DNA from: Pseudobutyrivibrio xylanivorans
Lineage (GTDB): Bacteria > Bacillota > Clostridia > Lachnospirales > Lachnospiraceae
Direction of reading: 5' to 3'
DNA: 64,000 nucleotides
Assembly: GCF_008935055.1 (NCBI RefSeq)
Contig: NZ_CP043028.1
Span: 3,068,501-3,132,500 of the forward strand
Shown: positions 56,336-64,000 of the stretch, piece after piece
Layout: every line of letters begins with the position of its first letter
Position numbering within the stretch: the stretch's first letter is position 1
The notes under the pieces: generated by a model
Databases searched by the model: none
Seen by the model: the letters and a program-made list of their open reading frames with translations, nothing else
What the model was told of the DNA's origin: nothing
Translations under genes and position numbers: made by a program

Positions 56336-57186
56336 TATAAATACTTCTTCTGTTCGGTGAATCCTCTTCCCTTTACCTCAGATACGCGGCTAACGATGAT
56401 GAAAGCCTCTGGGTCTATGGCGTGAACAAGCTTTTCTGCTTTGGCAAGCTCACGGGTGGATACGATTGACAGTGTGATGTCTGTGTCTTTACCAAGGTAG
56501 CCGGTGCGACCATAAATTACTGTAACGCCACGGTCAACATCCTGGAGAATGGCACGACGGATTTCATCACTCTTTTTGCTGACTACCTTAATCTGGGTCT
56601 TGGCCTTGCCAAGGATAAGTGTCTTGTCCAAAGTCATTGTATAAATGATGACAAGGATGATGCCATAAAGCACCAGTGTCTTCTCAGTAAAAATAGCCTG
56701 CACAGCAAGGATTATAATATCGCAAATCCACATCACTCCAGAAATTGAAGTGCCCAAGTATTTGTTCAAAACGATTGGTGGAATATCCATACCACCGGTA
56801 GATGCGCCGGTACGAATTACAATTCCTAGGCTGGCGCCAATGAACAATCCTCCAAATACAGTGCAAAGCACAATATCATCTGTAAGTGGATAATGAGATG
56901 CAATAATCTCTGCAATGTGAATCTCTACTGGTAAAGCAAATGTGGAAAGTAAGGTGTTGGCTGCAAAGCGACGTCCCATTACACGCCAGCCAACCAAGAA
57001 AAGAACTGTGTTAATTACAAACACTGCATAAGAGGTCTTGATTCCCCACATGTGATGAACGAACAGCGCAAGACCTGTGCCGCCGCCTGTGATCAGCCCT
57101 GAGGGCTCTATAAAGAATGCAACTCCAAGTGCATATAAGAATAGTCCTAAAATTACAATTATGCCTGTTTTAAAAATCTGTTTCAT
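56335..57186 (-). CDS. YitT-family membrane protein (DUF161/DUF2179)
   Basis: A 283-residue protein with five or six membrane segments (YitT_membrane) and a C-terminal soluble DUF2179 domain (DVDRGVTVIYGRTGYLGKDTDI). These are common in Firmicutes and lack a firm function; transport or signalling has been proposed. GGAGACACTA precedes the ATG. The upstream gap holds a remnant of the R1 repeat family and two small hairpins. Confidence 0.9.
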   Translation of the reverse strand: MKQIFKTGIIVILGLFLYALGVAFFIEPSGLITGGGTGLALFVHHMWGIKTSYAVFVINTVLFLVGWRVMGRRFAANTLLSTFALPVEIHIAEIIASHYPLTDDIVLCTVFGGLFIGASLGIVIRTGASTGGMDIPPIVLNKYLGTSISGVMWICDIIILAVQAIFTEKTLVLYGIILVIIYTMTLDKTLILGKAKTQIKVVSKKSDEIRRAILQDVDRGVTVIYGRTGYLGKDTDITLSIVSTRELAKAEKLVHAIDPEAFIIVSRVSEVKGRGFTEQKKYL

Positions 57187-57236
57187 TAGTGTCTCCGTAC
57201 ATTATTCTCTATAACACAACAAAACAGATTGTACAC

Positions 57237-57334
57237 CTAATGCGGACAATTGTCAGCACAGTACGGTAACGCATTAGCAGACTAAAGTACCTCAATAACT
57301 TTAGTCCGTCGGTTACGCCTACAAGCCTTAGAGT
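57237..57334. repeat. Small hairpins and R1 half-element upstream of the YitT gene
   Basis: CTAATGCG (57237-57244) pairs with CGCATTAG (57270-57277), enclosing the palindrome GACAATTGTC. GACTAAAGT (57280-57288) pairs with ACTTTAGTC (57298-57306). GTCGGTTACGCCTACAAGCC (57308-57327) is identical to the left arm of the R1 core, but the right arm is missing, so this looks like a decayed or truncated copy. Confidence 0.65.
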
Positions 57335-57799
57335 CTAATTATCGAAATCCAAGAAATGCATCTTCCCGTCCTGTTTCGGGGCGGCTTTAGGTTTTTCGCC
57401 GACCTCAGGGTTGAAGTAGATTCCTTTGAGGTTGTTGGTTTTGTTTCTGATGCAATCTGGGCAGTAGCGACCATATCGAATGCTGCAGCCACAACTCAGG
57501 CACTGAATATAAACCTTGCTGCCCTCAGGAATCTCCAGGCGCCCCTCCCGAAGCATCCCATTTACTATATCAATGGGCACACCTGTATTTTCTGCAATCA
57601 CAATGGCAGGCTTAGGCCCATTTTCATCAATATAATCCTTTATCCTTCCGAAGTCGTCTATCTCGGTATTTTCGCAGTCAAAGCACTGGTAATAACCGCC
57701 ACCCAAATACTTAAGTCGCCCCTTACACTTACTGCAACGGTTGGGTTTGCGGTCAATGAATTCCTTCTCAAATTTCTCCAGCTCTGCTGCTTTTACCAT
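57335..57799 (-). CDS. Zinc-ribbon protein with a helix-turn-helix-like segment
   Basis: A 154-residue cytosolic protein. Two Cys clusters are visible: CSKCKGRLKYLGGGYYQC..C near 22-42, and CLSCGCSIRYGRYCPDC near 100-116, each fit for one zinc. Between them KPAIVIAENTGVPIDIVNGMLREGRLEI looks like a helix-turn-helix, as in YvyF/TIGR03826-type flagellar-operon proteins. It is 20 nt downstream of the uncharacterised membrane-anchored gene, so the two are probably co-transcribed. A regulatory or nucleic-acid-binding role is a guess. Confidence 0.65.
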   Translation of the reverse strand: MVKAAELEKFEKEFIDRKPNRCSKCKGRLKYLGGGYYQCFDCENTEIDDFGRIKDYIDENGPKPAIVIAENTGVPIDIVNGMLREGRLEIPEGSKVYIQCLSCGCSIRYGRYCPDCIRNKTNNLKGIYFNPEVGEKPKAAPKQDGKMHFLDFDN

Positions 57800-57819
57800 A
57801 GACTCCCTCGTTAATACTC

Positions 57820-58548
57820 TTACAAATCAAACTCTGTAATGGACTCATCAAGCTCTACGGCCTCTTCTTCCATCTGACCTTCAAGCCCCTCGCGAATCAG
57901 CTTCCAATTCTTTAAAAACCAGACTGTCTGGCTTGGATGCTTATATAGCGAAAGCATCTGAGCCCCCTCATATTTGAATGGATATACAATTGGTAAATTG
58001 GTAGGCCTTGAGGTTGTAAAGTAAACCACGTGCCTGTACATCTTTTTATCAACTGCATCAGGGGTCGCACAATAATAAATGTAATCACCACAATCTGTAC
58101 AATACTTAAAGTCCATCTTGGTCTGATTAACATCCATTGGATCCATGTCGTAAACCCGAAATTCATCTACGCGGATTTCCTTTATATCCAAATCTATATT
58201 ATGCTCTTCCTTCGCCTTTCTAACTGCTTCCTTCCATTTCTTAGCCTCCAGCGGATCCATAAGGCCTGCAAAGAATCTGTCCTCCTTCTCCTGCTTCTCT
58301 GCCTCCTCCTCAGACTCCGTTGGGTCCTTGCCAGTTTTGAGCCAGTAATTGATGATATTAAGATTTTTATTTAGCTGCTGAATGTGTGGTGCATACTGCT
58401 TGTCCAGAGTAACCATGTCATCCCACTGTTTCTGAAATGCAGCCCTCGCAGCATTCCTAACATTCTTTCGCTTGAAATAAATAGGTAATCCAATTAATAA
58501 ATTCAAGCTTATTAAAAGTATTGCCAAATTAATTGCAAACCAATCCAT
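57820..58548 (-). CDS. Uncharacterised membrane-anchored protein
   Basis: A 242-residue protein with one N-terminal membrane helix (about 3-25), a charged coiled-coil-like stretch (about 65-125, rich in Glu and Lys) and a C-terminal domain with CTDCGDYIYYC and several Tyr/Trp. I do not recognise the family. The start at 58548 (MDWFAIN) follows GAGGG. Co-directional with the zinc-ribbon gene downstream. Confidence 0.65.
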   Translation of the reverse strand: MDWFAINLAILLISLNLLIGLPIYFKRKNVRNAARAAFQKQWDDMVTLDKQYAPHIQQLNKNLNIINYWLKTGKDPTESEEEAEKQEKEDRFFAGLMDPLEAKKWKEAVRKAKEEHNIDLDIKEIRVDEFRVYDMDPMDVNQTKMDFKYCTDCGDYIYYCATPDAVDKKMYRHVVYFTTSRPTNLPIVYPFKYEGAQMLSLYKHPSQTVWFLKNWKLIREGLEGQMEEEAVELDESITEFDL

Positions 58549-58597
58549 AACCAGCCCTCGAAGCAAAAATTAAGAAGTAAGCTTTATCAATGTCAAA

Positions 58598-58631
58598 GCC
58601 ACCCTGTCACCAAATAAAGCAACAGGGTGGC
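58598..58631 (-). terminator. Chemoreceptor gene terminator
   Basis: A perfect 10-bp stem GCCACCCTGT/ACAGGGTGGC with a 14-nt loop, 13 nt past the chemoreceptor stop. Confidence 0.8.
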
Positions 58632-58643
58632 ACTAAAACTAAA

Positions 58644-60443
58644 TTAAAGTGAGAATCGAGCTACGAAATCCTGAAGCTCCTGAGCATTTCCAGCAAGCTT
58701 GTCGGACGCCTGAGCAACCTCGTAAGAAGATGCTGTCTGCTCTTGAGATGCTGCGGATACATTAGATGTTTCATCCGCAACCTCGATACTCATCTGCTCG
58801 ATTTGATGGATGTTCCGAGCAATGGTCTCGGTTCCACCAGAAAGCTGCTCAACAATAGAGCTCATTGTGCTTGATTCTTCCTGAATAGAATTTACCATGG
58901 TAACAATATTGTTGAAGGTTCCGCCAGCCTCGTTAACAAGCTCAGAACCATTAATAACGTTCTGTGCGCCCTCGCGCATTGCCTCTACAGCTTCCTGAGA
59001 ATTCTTGGTGATAGCGCTAATCAGCTCTGTAATCTTCTGAGCTGCCTGGTTAGACTCATCAGCAAGCTTTGATATTTCGCTGGCAACAACTGCGAAGCCC
59101 TTACCCATCTCACCGGCTCTTGCAGCCTCAATTGATGCATTAAGGGAAAGAAGGTTTGTCTGGCTTGCGATTTCAGAAATTGTAACAACGAATTCATCGA
59201 TGCTCTTAAGTCTCTCGCCAAGTCCCTCAACAACCTGTGCTGTATTTTCAACTGATTCACGAATGCTGTTCATCATATCAGTTGCATTTGTCATATCTGA
59301 AGCACCATTAACAGCTGCCTCATTTGTAGACTTAATCATCTCTGTTGTACGAGAGATTGCCTCCTGGAATTCCTTCATGTTAGAAACAAAGGAATCGGTT
59401 TCATTGCTGGCATCAGTAACCGCATTAATCTGACCACTGCACGAATTAGCTACGTTTGTACAAGAGGTTGCAACCATTTCAGATGCCTCTGCTGACTGTG
59501 AAGCTGATGCTGAAAGCTCCTCAGAAGCTGCCGCAACTGATGTGGTTGTATCAGAGATTTCCAACATAAGATTTCTGATATTAGCATGCATCTGATTAAG
59601 AGCTTCAGAAATCTGTCCGATTTCGTTATTTCTATTTACAAGATTACGAACTCCCTCAATCTCATCATTTTCGGTGAAATCACTGTTAGACATACGAACA
59701 ATCTGGCTTGCAGAAAGCTTAATAGGACTTGTAATCTTCTCGCCAAAGAACAGGGCAACTACAACACCACATATAATCAGGATTATCAATATAATAACTG
59801 TTGCAATGATATTCTCTCTAAGTGCTGCATCTGCATGCTGTGTATAATTAGCTGTGAGTTCATCGATATAATCAACCCAGACACCAGTACCCATTACCCA
59901 GTCGAAAGGCTCATAGTAAGCAGTATAGTTAATCTTTGGTAATGGCTCAGTCTCATTTGGCTTAGCAAACATAAGGTTTGTGTAACCACCGCCATCCTGC
60001 ATACCATTTTTAATCATATCCTGGATAAAGTAATTACCGTCAGGATCTACAGAATCCCATCTGGACTGTCCCTCTGTATCTCGACCAAGAAGAACAACAT
60101 TAATACCTTCAGAGGTATCTACCCAAAAATATCCAGCTCCATCATTGTATCTAAGCTCTCTGATGATATCAGCAGCCTGCTTCATAGCCTCTGCCTTAGT
60201 CATCTGACCTGCCTCATATTTGGCATTCATAGTCTCACAGACGCTCATGGCAACCTGTGTCTCGTTTTTGAGCTCAGACTTAATGTCCTCAAGCAGTCTT
60301 GATGTGTAGGCCTCAGTCGATTCAGAATTAGTGTTCAATGTACTAATAACTGTGAATGCTGAGATAATCACTGCTGTAATAACAACAGCTGCAAGAATAA
60401 CTGCCACTAATGTTGTCTTTAAGGAACCTCTCTTCTTAGTCAT
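58644..60443 (-). CDS. Methyl-accepting chemotaxis protein with a single Cache domain
   Basis: A 599-residue chemoreceptor. Membrane helix 1 (about 10-32), an extracellular sCache_2 sensor (about 45-190, with DGAGYFWVDTSEGINV, a hallmark of the family), helix 2 (about 195-222), HAMP (about 222-290) and a long signalling coiled coil with the tip ISEIASQTNLLSLNASIEAARAGE. sCache_2 sensors often bind C2-C4 carboxylates such as acetate, pyruvate or fumarate. GGAGG precedes the ATG. Implies a flagellated cell; no flagellar genes are in the window. Confidence 0.95.
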   Translation of the reverse strand: MTKKRGSLKTTLVAVILAAVVITAVIISAFTVISTLNTNSESTEAYTSRLLEDIKSELKNETQVAMSVCETMNAKYEAGQMTKAEAMKQAADIIRELRYNDGAGYFWVDTSEGINVVLLGRDTEGQSRWDSVDPDGNYFIQDMIKNGMQDGGGYTNLMFAKPNETEPLPKINYTAYYEPFDWVMGTGVWVDYIDELTANYTQHADAALRENIIATVIILIILIICGVVVALFFGEKITSPIKLSASQIVRMSNSDFTENDEIEGVRNLVNRNNEIGQISEALNQMHANIRNLMLEISDTTTSVAAASEELSASASQSAEASEMVATSCTNVANSCSGQINAVTDASNETDSFVSNMKEFQEAISRTTEMIKSTNEAAVNGASDMTNATDMMNSIRESVENTAQVVEGLGERLKSIDEFVVTISEIASQTNLLSLNASIEAARAGEMGKGFAVVASEISKLADESNQAAQKITELISAITKNSQEAVEAMREGAQNVINGSELVNEAGGTFNNIVTMVNSIQEESSTMSSIVEQLSGGTETIARNIHQIEQMSIEVADETSNVSAASQEQTASSYEVAQASDKLAGNAQELQDFVARFSL

Positions 60444-60589
60444 ACAGCGAATCCTCCTGTTGAAAAAAGAACATAATTCCCCCGTTGTACCTAATATACC
60501 ACAGAATTATCTGACATCATTTCCTTTCACAGAGATTTCACTAAAAATTCTCAACAATATTTATTTTACTCTGGGTGTAGATAAAAAAA

Positions 60590-60619
60590 CTAGCAGACCG
60601 GATTTTTCCAGTCTGCTAG
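60590..60619 (-). terminator. Terminator of the LPxTG protein gene
   Basis: A perfect 9-bp stem CTAGCAGAC/GTCTGCTAG, 12-nt loop, followed on the minus strand by TTTTTTTATC. Confidence 0.92.
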
Positions 60620-60632
60620 TCAATATACCTCT

Positions 60633-61688
60633 CTACATAAAATCTCTATTATTATTCCTTCTTCTTACAATCAGCACTACAATTATTCCACCCATAATGA
60701 TGACACCAAGTATTGTAAAGATAAGAGTACCCATTCCACCGGTGCTAGGAAGGACAAGGCCCTTGTAGTTAAGAACTGTAAGTGCAATCATTCCGCTTTC
60801 ATTGATCTCCATCGTTCCATCTGCCGCCTTCTCGTAGAAGTTTCGAAGGTTACCATGATGATACTGGGCTGCTTCCTCATCGTCCATACGATAGATTGTA
60901 AACATCATGTCCTCTGCCAGTTCATTGTAGCCATTAGGTGCCTTAATCTCGGCCATGATATATGTGCCATCGCCCAAGCCAGTTAAGAGTATACCTTCCG
61001 CAGTTGCAACAGAAGTGAATTCACCGTTTTCAGCGAGAGTATTAGTGTTGGTATTGTAAGCATCGTCATATACTACAAAAAGTCTGCAGATTTCATCTCC
61101 TGCTACGTAATCCACCCCCGATTCTGTGGTTCCAGCCCCGTCAAAGGTTTCATGTAACAGATATACTCCACTGTTAATTCCTGTATCATCAAAGGAATCC
61201 TTAGCCACTGCATAGGCAAGTGCATTATCCGGTGCTTCTACAGCATCAGAGCCAATTCTCTTAGACCATGCAAAGTCTTCATCACCTGAATGCTTGATAT
61301 AAATATCCTGCTCCTTAAACAGCCTAAACTGTGCGCCTGCCAAGAATGTGTCTGTCTCATTACCATCTTTTTTAACAACCTTTAGGCCGTAGGTGTATCC
61401 GTATACAACATCCGATGTAGAATCCACATCACCAGTACTCTTCTCGAAGCGTACTGAAGCGGTATTGATATTCTCATCACTATTAATCTGAATCTTGTCT
61501 GTTACGACGGCTGTGTAGTTCAGCGAAACTACAACATCACTTGAACCAAGTCCCATAGTTTCCAGCTGATTCTTTATATATGACTTCAGTGCATGGGCAT
61601 TAAATGCTGCAACAATGCGGGTTGTTCCATCGTCATTTACTGAAGACGTAATGTTGTAGAGATTTCCACTTCTTTCTACTACATACAA
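60633..61688 (-). pseudogene. LPxTG (SpaA/pilin-like) surface protein, 5' end lost
   Basis: A 351-codon open frame whose C-terminus is a complete sortase signal: LPSTGG (about 313-318), a membrane helix and RRRNNNRD. The body has SpaA/Cna_B-like features (KDGNETDTFLAGAQFRLFKEQDIY, and later GDGTYIMAEIKAPNGYNELAEDM), as in pilus backbones and adhesins. No signal peptide is present: only a TTG at 61688 can start it, and a stop (TAA) sits six codons upstream. The R2 structured repeat begins 29 nt upstream. The original 5' part has probably been deleted or displaced, so the gene is likely dead; no sortase gene is nearby. Confidence 0.75.
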
Positions 61689-61716
61689 GCCGGCGATTTC
61701 CTTTTACCTCTAATAC

Positions 61717-61984
61717 TTCTTGCGCAAGAATTCATAGATTTTTGTTTTTCCTCAGAAAAACAGAAATCGTAAATACCATGAAAATAGATTTATCTATTTT
61801 CATGTCCTGCAAAGCAGGATTCTTGCTGACAATTTCACTGTTTGGTCAGCAAGAAGTCATAGGTTTTTGATTTTCCTCAGAAAATCAAGAACCGGACATG
61901 GACCAATATTTTCTGAAAGAAAATATTGCTTGGCAAAGCCAAGTTCTTGTGGGCTTTTTCCTTAAGTAGCCCACAAGAAGTCAT
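61717..61984. repeat. Structured repeat R2, copy B (inverted relative to copy A)
   Basis: The complement of 61767-61984 matches the first 218 bp of copy A (from 22251) with two differences. The last hairpin differs: here stem TGTTTTT/AAAAACA with GATTT/AAATC, in copy A TGAAAAAC/GTTTTTCA with GATTC/GAATC, both fully paired. Copy B then has a start of a third unit reduced to TTCTTGCGCAAGAA (61717-61730). It lies between the truncated surface gene and the EamA gene. Confidence 0.85.
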
Positions 61985-62148
61985 GTTTTTTTTATTGCTA
62001 TGCATGTATAATATAGAGACGATGTACAGTTTACAACTTGCAATATAACAAAAAGCACTAATAACACAAATATCTGAATACATTCAAGATAGCAATAAAA
62101 CTGATATAATATTTCGACAACAAACCACTCAACATAAGGAGACCCAAT
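61985..62148 (+). promoter_or_regulatory. EamA gene promoter region
   Basis: A TATAAT hexamer lies at 62007-62012 with only a weak -35 partner, and a second TATAAT lies near 62105. AAGGAGA is 6 nt before the ATG. The rest is A+T-rich without other visible structure. Confidence 0.4.
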
Positions 62149-63012
62149 ATGAAAAATACTAACAAACTTAAAGGAATAGTCTGCATCTTGCTTGCCGCCT
62201 TCGGCTTTTCACTTATGACTTTTTTCGTCAGAATTTCTGGTGACCTTCCTACGATGCAAAAGGCCTTCTTCAGAAATCTGGTTGCACTTTTTGTGGCAAT
62301 AACTGCCCTTCTCAAAACCGATGCCAGATTTGAAGTAGGAAAAGGTAATCGTCTTTCTCTGTTTATGAGATGTGCTTTTGGTACTGCTGGACTTATTGCA
62401 AACTTCTATGCCATCGACAGACTTGGAATCGCTGATGCCAATATGCTGAATAAGCTCTCACCGTTTTTTGCTATTATCTTATCCATTTTTATATTGAAGG
62501 AGATTCCAAACAAGTTTGATATCATCACTACTATAATCGCCTTCACTGGTGCACTTTTCATCATCAGACCAACAGGTACATTCTCTTCAGTTTTTCCAGC
62601 TTTAGTTGGATTGTTTGGGGGATTTGGTGCAGGAACTGCTTATGTTTTCGTCAGAAAAATGACTAGAAATGGAGTTACAACTCCCGTTATTGTTATCAGC
62701 TTTTCAGCCTTTTCATGCCTTGTGACATTGCCATTTTTAATCAAGGACTATGTACCTATGGCTCCAAAGCAGCTGCTGTTTCTTCTATTAGCTGGTGTTG
62801 GTGCCTCCCTTGGTCAGTTTGCTATTACAACAGCATATAAATATGCCCCTGCCAAGGAAATTTCCGTTTTCGATTACACTCAGGTAATCTTTGCAGCATT
62901 GCTTGGAATCATTTTCCTTGGAGAGGCACCTACTGTTCTCAGTATTATCGGATATACGATAATTATTGGAGTAGCTGTCATCAGATGGAAGAAAAATCTC
63001 ACCACCGATTAA
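62149..63012 (+). CDS. EamA/DMT-superfamily transporter
   Basis: A 287-residue protein with ten membrane segments as two EamA repeats (about 8-137 and 150-283). The second repeat ends with the typical YTQVIFAALLGIIFLGEAPTVLSIIGY. Family members export amino acids, nucleosides or other metabolites. A single gene, convergent with the sensor gene and only 1 nt apart, so their transcripts overlap at the ends. Confidence 0.9.
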   Translation: MKNTNKLKGIVCILLAAFGFSLMTFFVRISGDLPTMQKAFFRNLVALFVAITALLKTDARFEVGKGNRLSLFMRCAFGTAGLIANFYAIDRLGIADANMLNKLSPFFAIILSIFILKEIPNKFDIITTIIAFTGALFIIRPTGTFSSVFPALVGLFGGFGAGTAYVFVRKMTRNGVTTPVIVISFSAFSCLVTLPFLIKDYVPMAPKQLLFLLLAGVGASLGQFAITTAYKYAPAKEISVFDYTQVIFAALLGIIFLGEAPTVLSIIGYTIIIGVAVIRWKKNLTTD

Positions 63013-63013
63013 G

Positions 63014-64000
63014 CTATCTTGTATAACATATTTTTACTGGGACTTTTACAACGACTTCACAGCCGTAGCCCTTTGTAGAATTGATTTCTATTTTTCCTCC
63101 CATCAAATCTACAATTCTTTTTGAGATGGTTAAGCCAAGGCCCACGCCTTGCTTTCCATCCATACCATTATTTTCTCTTGTGTAAGCATCAAATACAATC
63201 TTCTGAAATTCAGGACTCATGCCAATTCCATCATCCTTTATCGTAAATACCATATTGGTAATTCTAGGATTGCTGCACTTCTGCTCTTCTACTTCGACAC
63301 GAATATGACCGCCCTTTTTAGAATACTCAACTGCATTGTTAAGGATTTTGGTTAAGGCCTGGACTAAACGAGCCTTGTCAGCAATAACATCCTTGTTTCG
63401 AATCTCCTTCACATTAAACTGAAGGTTGAGATTCTTGCAGGAAGGATTCTCCTGAAATTCTGACTCTAAGCCTCTGACAAGAGCTGGAATATGAATTTTG
63501 TCCTCACTTAATGTGACTTTTCCATACTCAAAATTGCTCAAATCAATAATGTCATCCACAGCTGAAAGCAATCTCTCAGCAGTAGGACTGTCGATTTCTT
63601 CAGTAATCTCCACTATCGGCTCTCTGATATTTGTGGCCACATCGTTAATGAAGTTGCTCTTAATATAATTAACATTCTGCAAATCAGCTACCGCAGCCTT
63701 GCACCGTTTAAGCTTTGTCATCGTATATACGATAATGACGCAAGCAATAAGCAATAATACCAAAAGTATCCATGGAATAAAATCCTTTAGGCTAAGTGTT
63801 TTTTCTTCAATATAAAGGCCATCCACATATTTATAGGCCTGATTCTCTGGATAATCACTGCCCATAATGTGAATGCCTCGATTAATTATACGAAGCAGTC
63901 CCTCATCGCCAATTCTGACACCAAAGCATCTGGCATCAGCTGAGGAAAGCTGTCTAAGGGACAAATCCGCATACTCTGCATTTTTCAAAATTGCATTGGC
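63014..64000 (-). CDS. Histidine-kinase-like sensor lacking the phospho-acceptor His (runs off right edge)
   Basis: At least 328 codons, open to the right edge. Order: the end of an extracytoplasmic SBP_bac_3-like domain (ADARCFGVRIGDEGLLRIINRG), a membrane helix (about 70-90 of the visible part), then a dimerisation region and an HATPase domain with intact N (LTKILNNAVEYS), G1 (DDGIGMS) and G2 (GVGLGLTISKRIVDLMGG) boxes. At the H-box, where FLSNMSHDIRTP is usual, it reads FINDVATNIREP: the His is Thr and the next Asp is Asn. It probably cannot autophosphorylate and may act as a partner, or as a ligand-controlled phosphatase. Confidence 0.8.
   Translation of the reverse strand, partial: ANAILKNAEYADLSLRQLSSADARCFGVRIGDEGLLRIINRGIHIMGSDYPENQAYKYVDGLYIEEKTLSLKDFIPWILLVLLLIACVIIVYTMTKLKRCKAAVADLQNVNYIKSNFINDVATNIREPIVEITEEIDSPTAERLLSAVDDIIDLSNFEYGKVTLSEDKIHIPALVRGLESEFQENPSCKNLNLQFNVKEIRNKDVIADKARLVQALTKILNNAVEYSKKGGHIRVEVEEQKCSNPRITNMVFTIKDDGIGMSPEFQKIVFDAYTRENNGMDGKQGVGLGLTISKRIVDLMGGKIEINSTKGYGCEVVVKVPVKICYTR

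Noticed and set aside
60633..61688. Functional short surface protein starting at TTG 61688
   Set aside because: No signal peptide can be placed after this start, yet a sortase signal is present, which needs export; truncation is the simpler reading.

Overview
The window is chromosomal DNA of a low-GC Gram-positive anaerobe, most likely a member of the Lachnospiraceae close to Butyrivibrio/Pseudobutyrivibrio. This is inferred from the A+T-rich intergenic DNA, strong AGGAG ribosome sites, the cysS-mrnC-rlmB-sigH order, a 4Fe-4S type PurF, a ROK-controlled monosaccharide ABC transporter, TRAP transport and lipobox lipoproteins. No rRNA, tRNA or CRISPR array was seen.

Left part (1-8.6 kb): a cell-surface glycoprotein locus. 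A 2151-residue serine-rich repeat adhesin is followed on the same strand by a polytopic membrane protein and the start of an Asp2-like accessory Sec gene that runs off the left edge. Then come gdhA (8.7-10 kb) and a sugar operon read right to left (10.2-18.6 kb): ROK repressor, ABC ATPase, permease, lipoprotein binding protein, PfkB sugar kinase, HAD phosphatase and a YihS-type aldose-ketose isomerase. Together these fit uptake of an aldose such as mannose, isomerisation to the ketose and phosphorylation. A MATE exporter and an intact IS1182-type element (20.4-22.2 kb) follow.

Middle (22.5-36.5 kb): purine genes purB, purF and purC, then gpmI, a CapA-like lipoprotein, a Sel1-repeat lipoprotein, tpiA, pgk and gap, all on the minus strand. 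After these come a PHP phosphatase and a chorismate mutase-shikimate kinase fusion. From 36.7 to 45.9 kb lies what looks like a quinate/shikimate utilisation locus: an OYE-type FMN/Fe-S/FAD reductase, a divergent LysR regulator, a YdiB-like quinate/shikimate dehydrogenase, an MFS carrier, type I dehydroquinate dehydratase and a TRAP transporter (dctQ, dctM, dctP).

Right part (46-64 kb): sigH, rlmB, mrnC, cysS, ispF, a DUF4349 lipoprotein, a PIN-PhoH ATPase, mgtE with an attenuator-like leader, a Lon-like AAA protein, a YitT protein, two uncharacterised genes, a methyl-accepting chemotaxis protein, a truncated LPxTG surface protein, an EamA transporter and a sensor kinase-like protein that lacks its acceptor histidine and runs off the right edge.

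The most unusual content is between the genes. Several families of long, imperfect hairpins fill the gaps in the purine, glycolytic and cysS-sigH blocks. Within a family the loops and certain stem segments are constant while other stem segments differ with compensating changes on both arms, as expected of conserved structured RNA or DNA. One family (two inverted copies, about 250 bp, each of two tandem four-hairpin units) is nearly identical between copies 39 kb apart, so it has dispersed recently. The second strong candidate is the mgtE leader: a 28-codon open frame enclosed by a 10-bp stem, followed by an intrinsic terminator just before mgtE.
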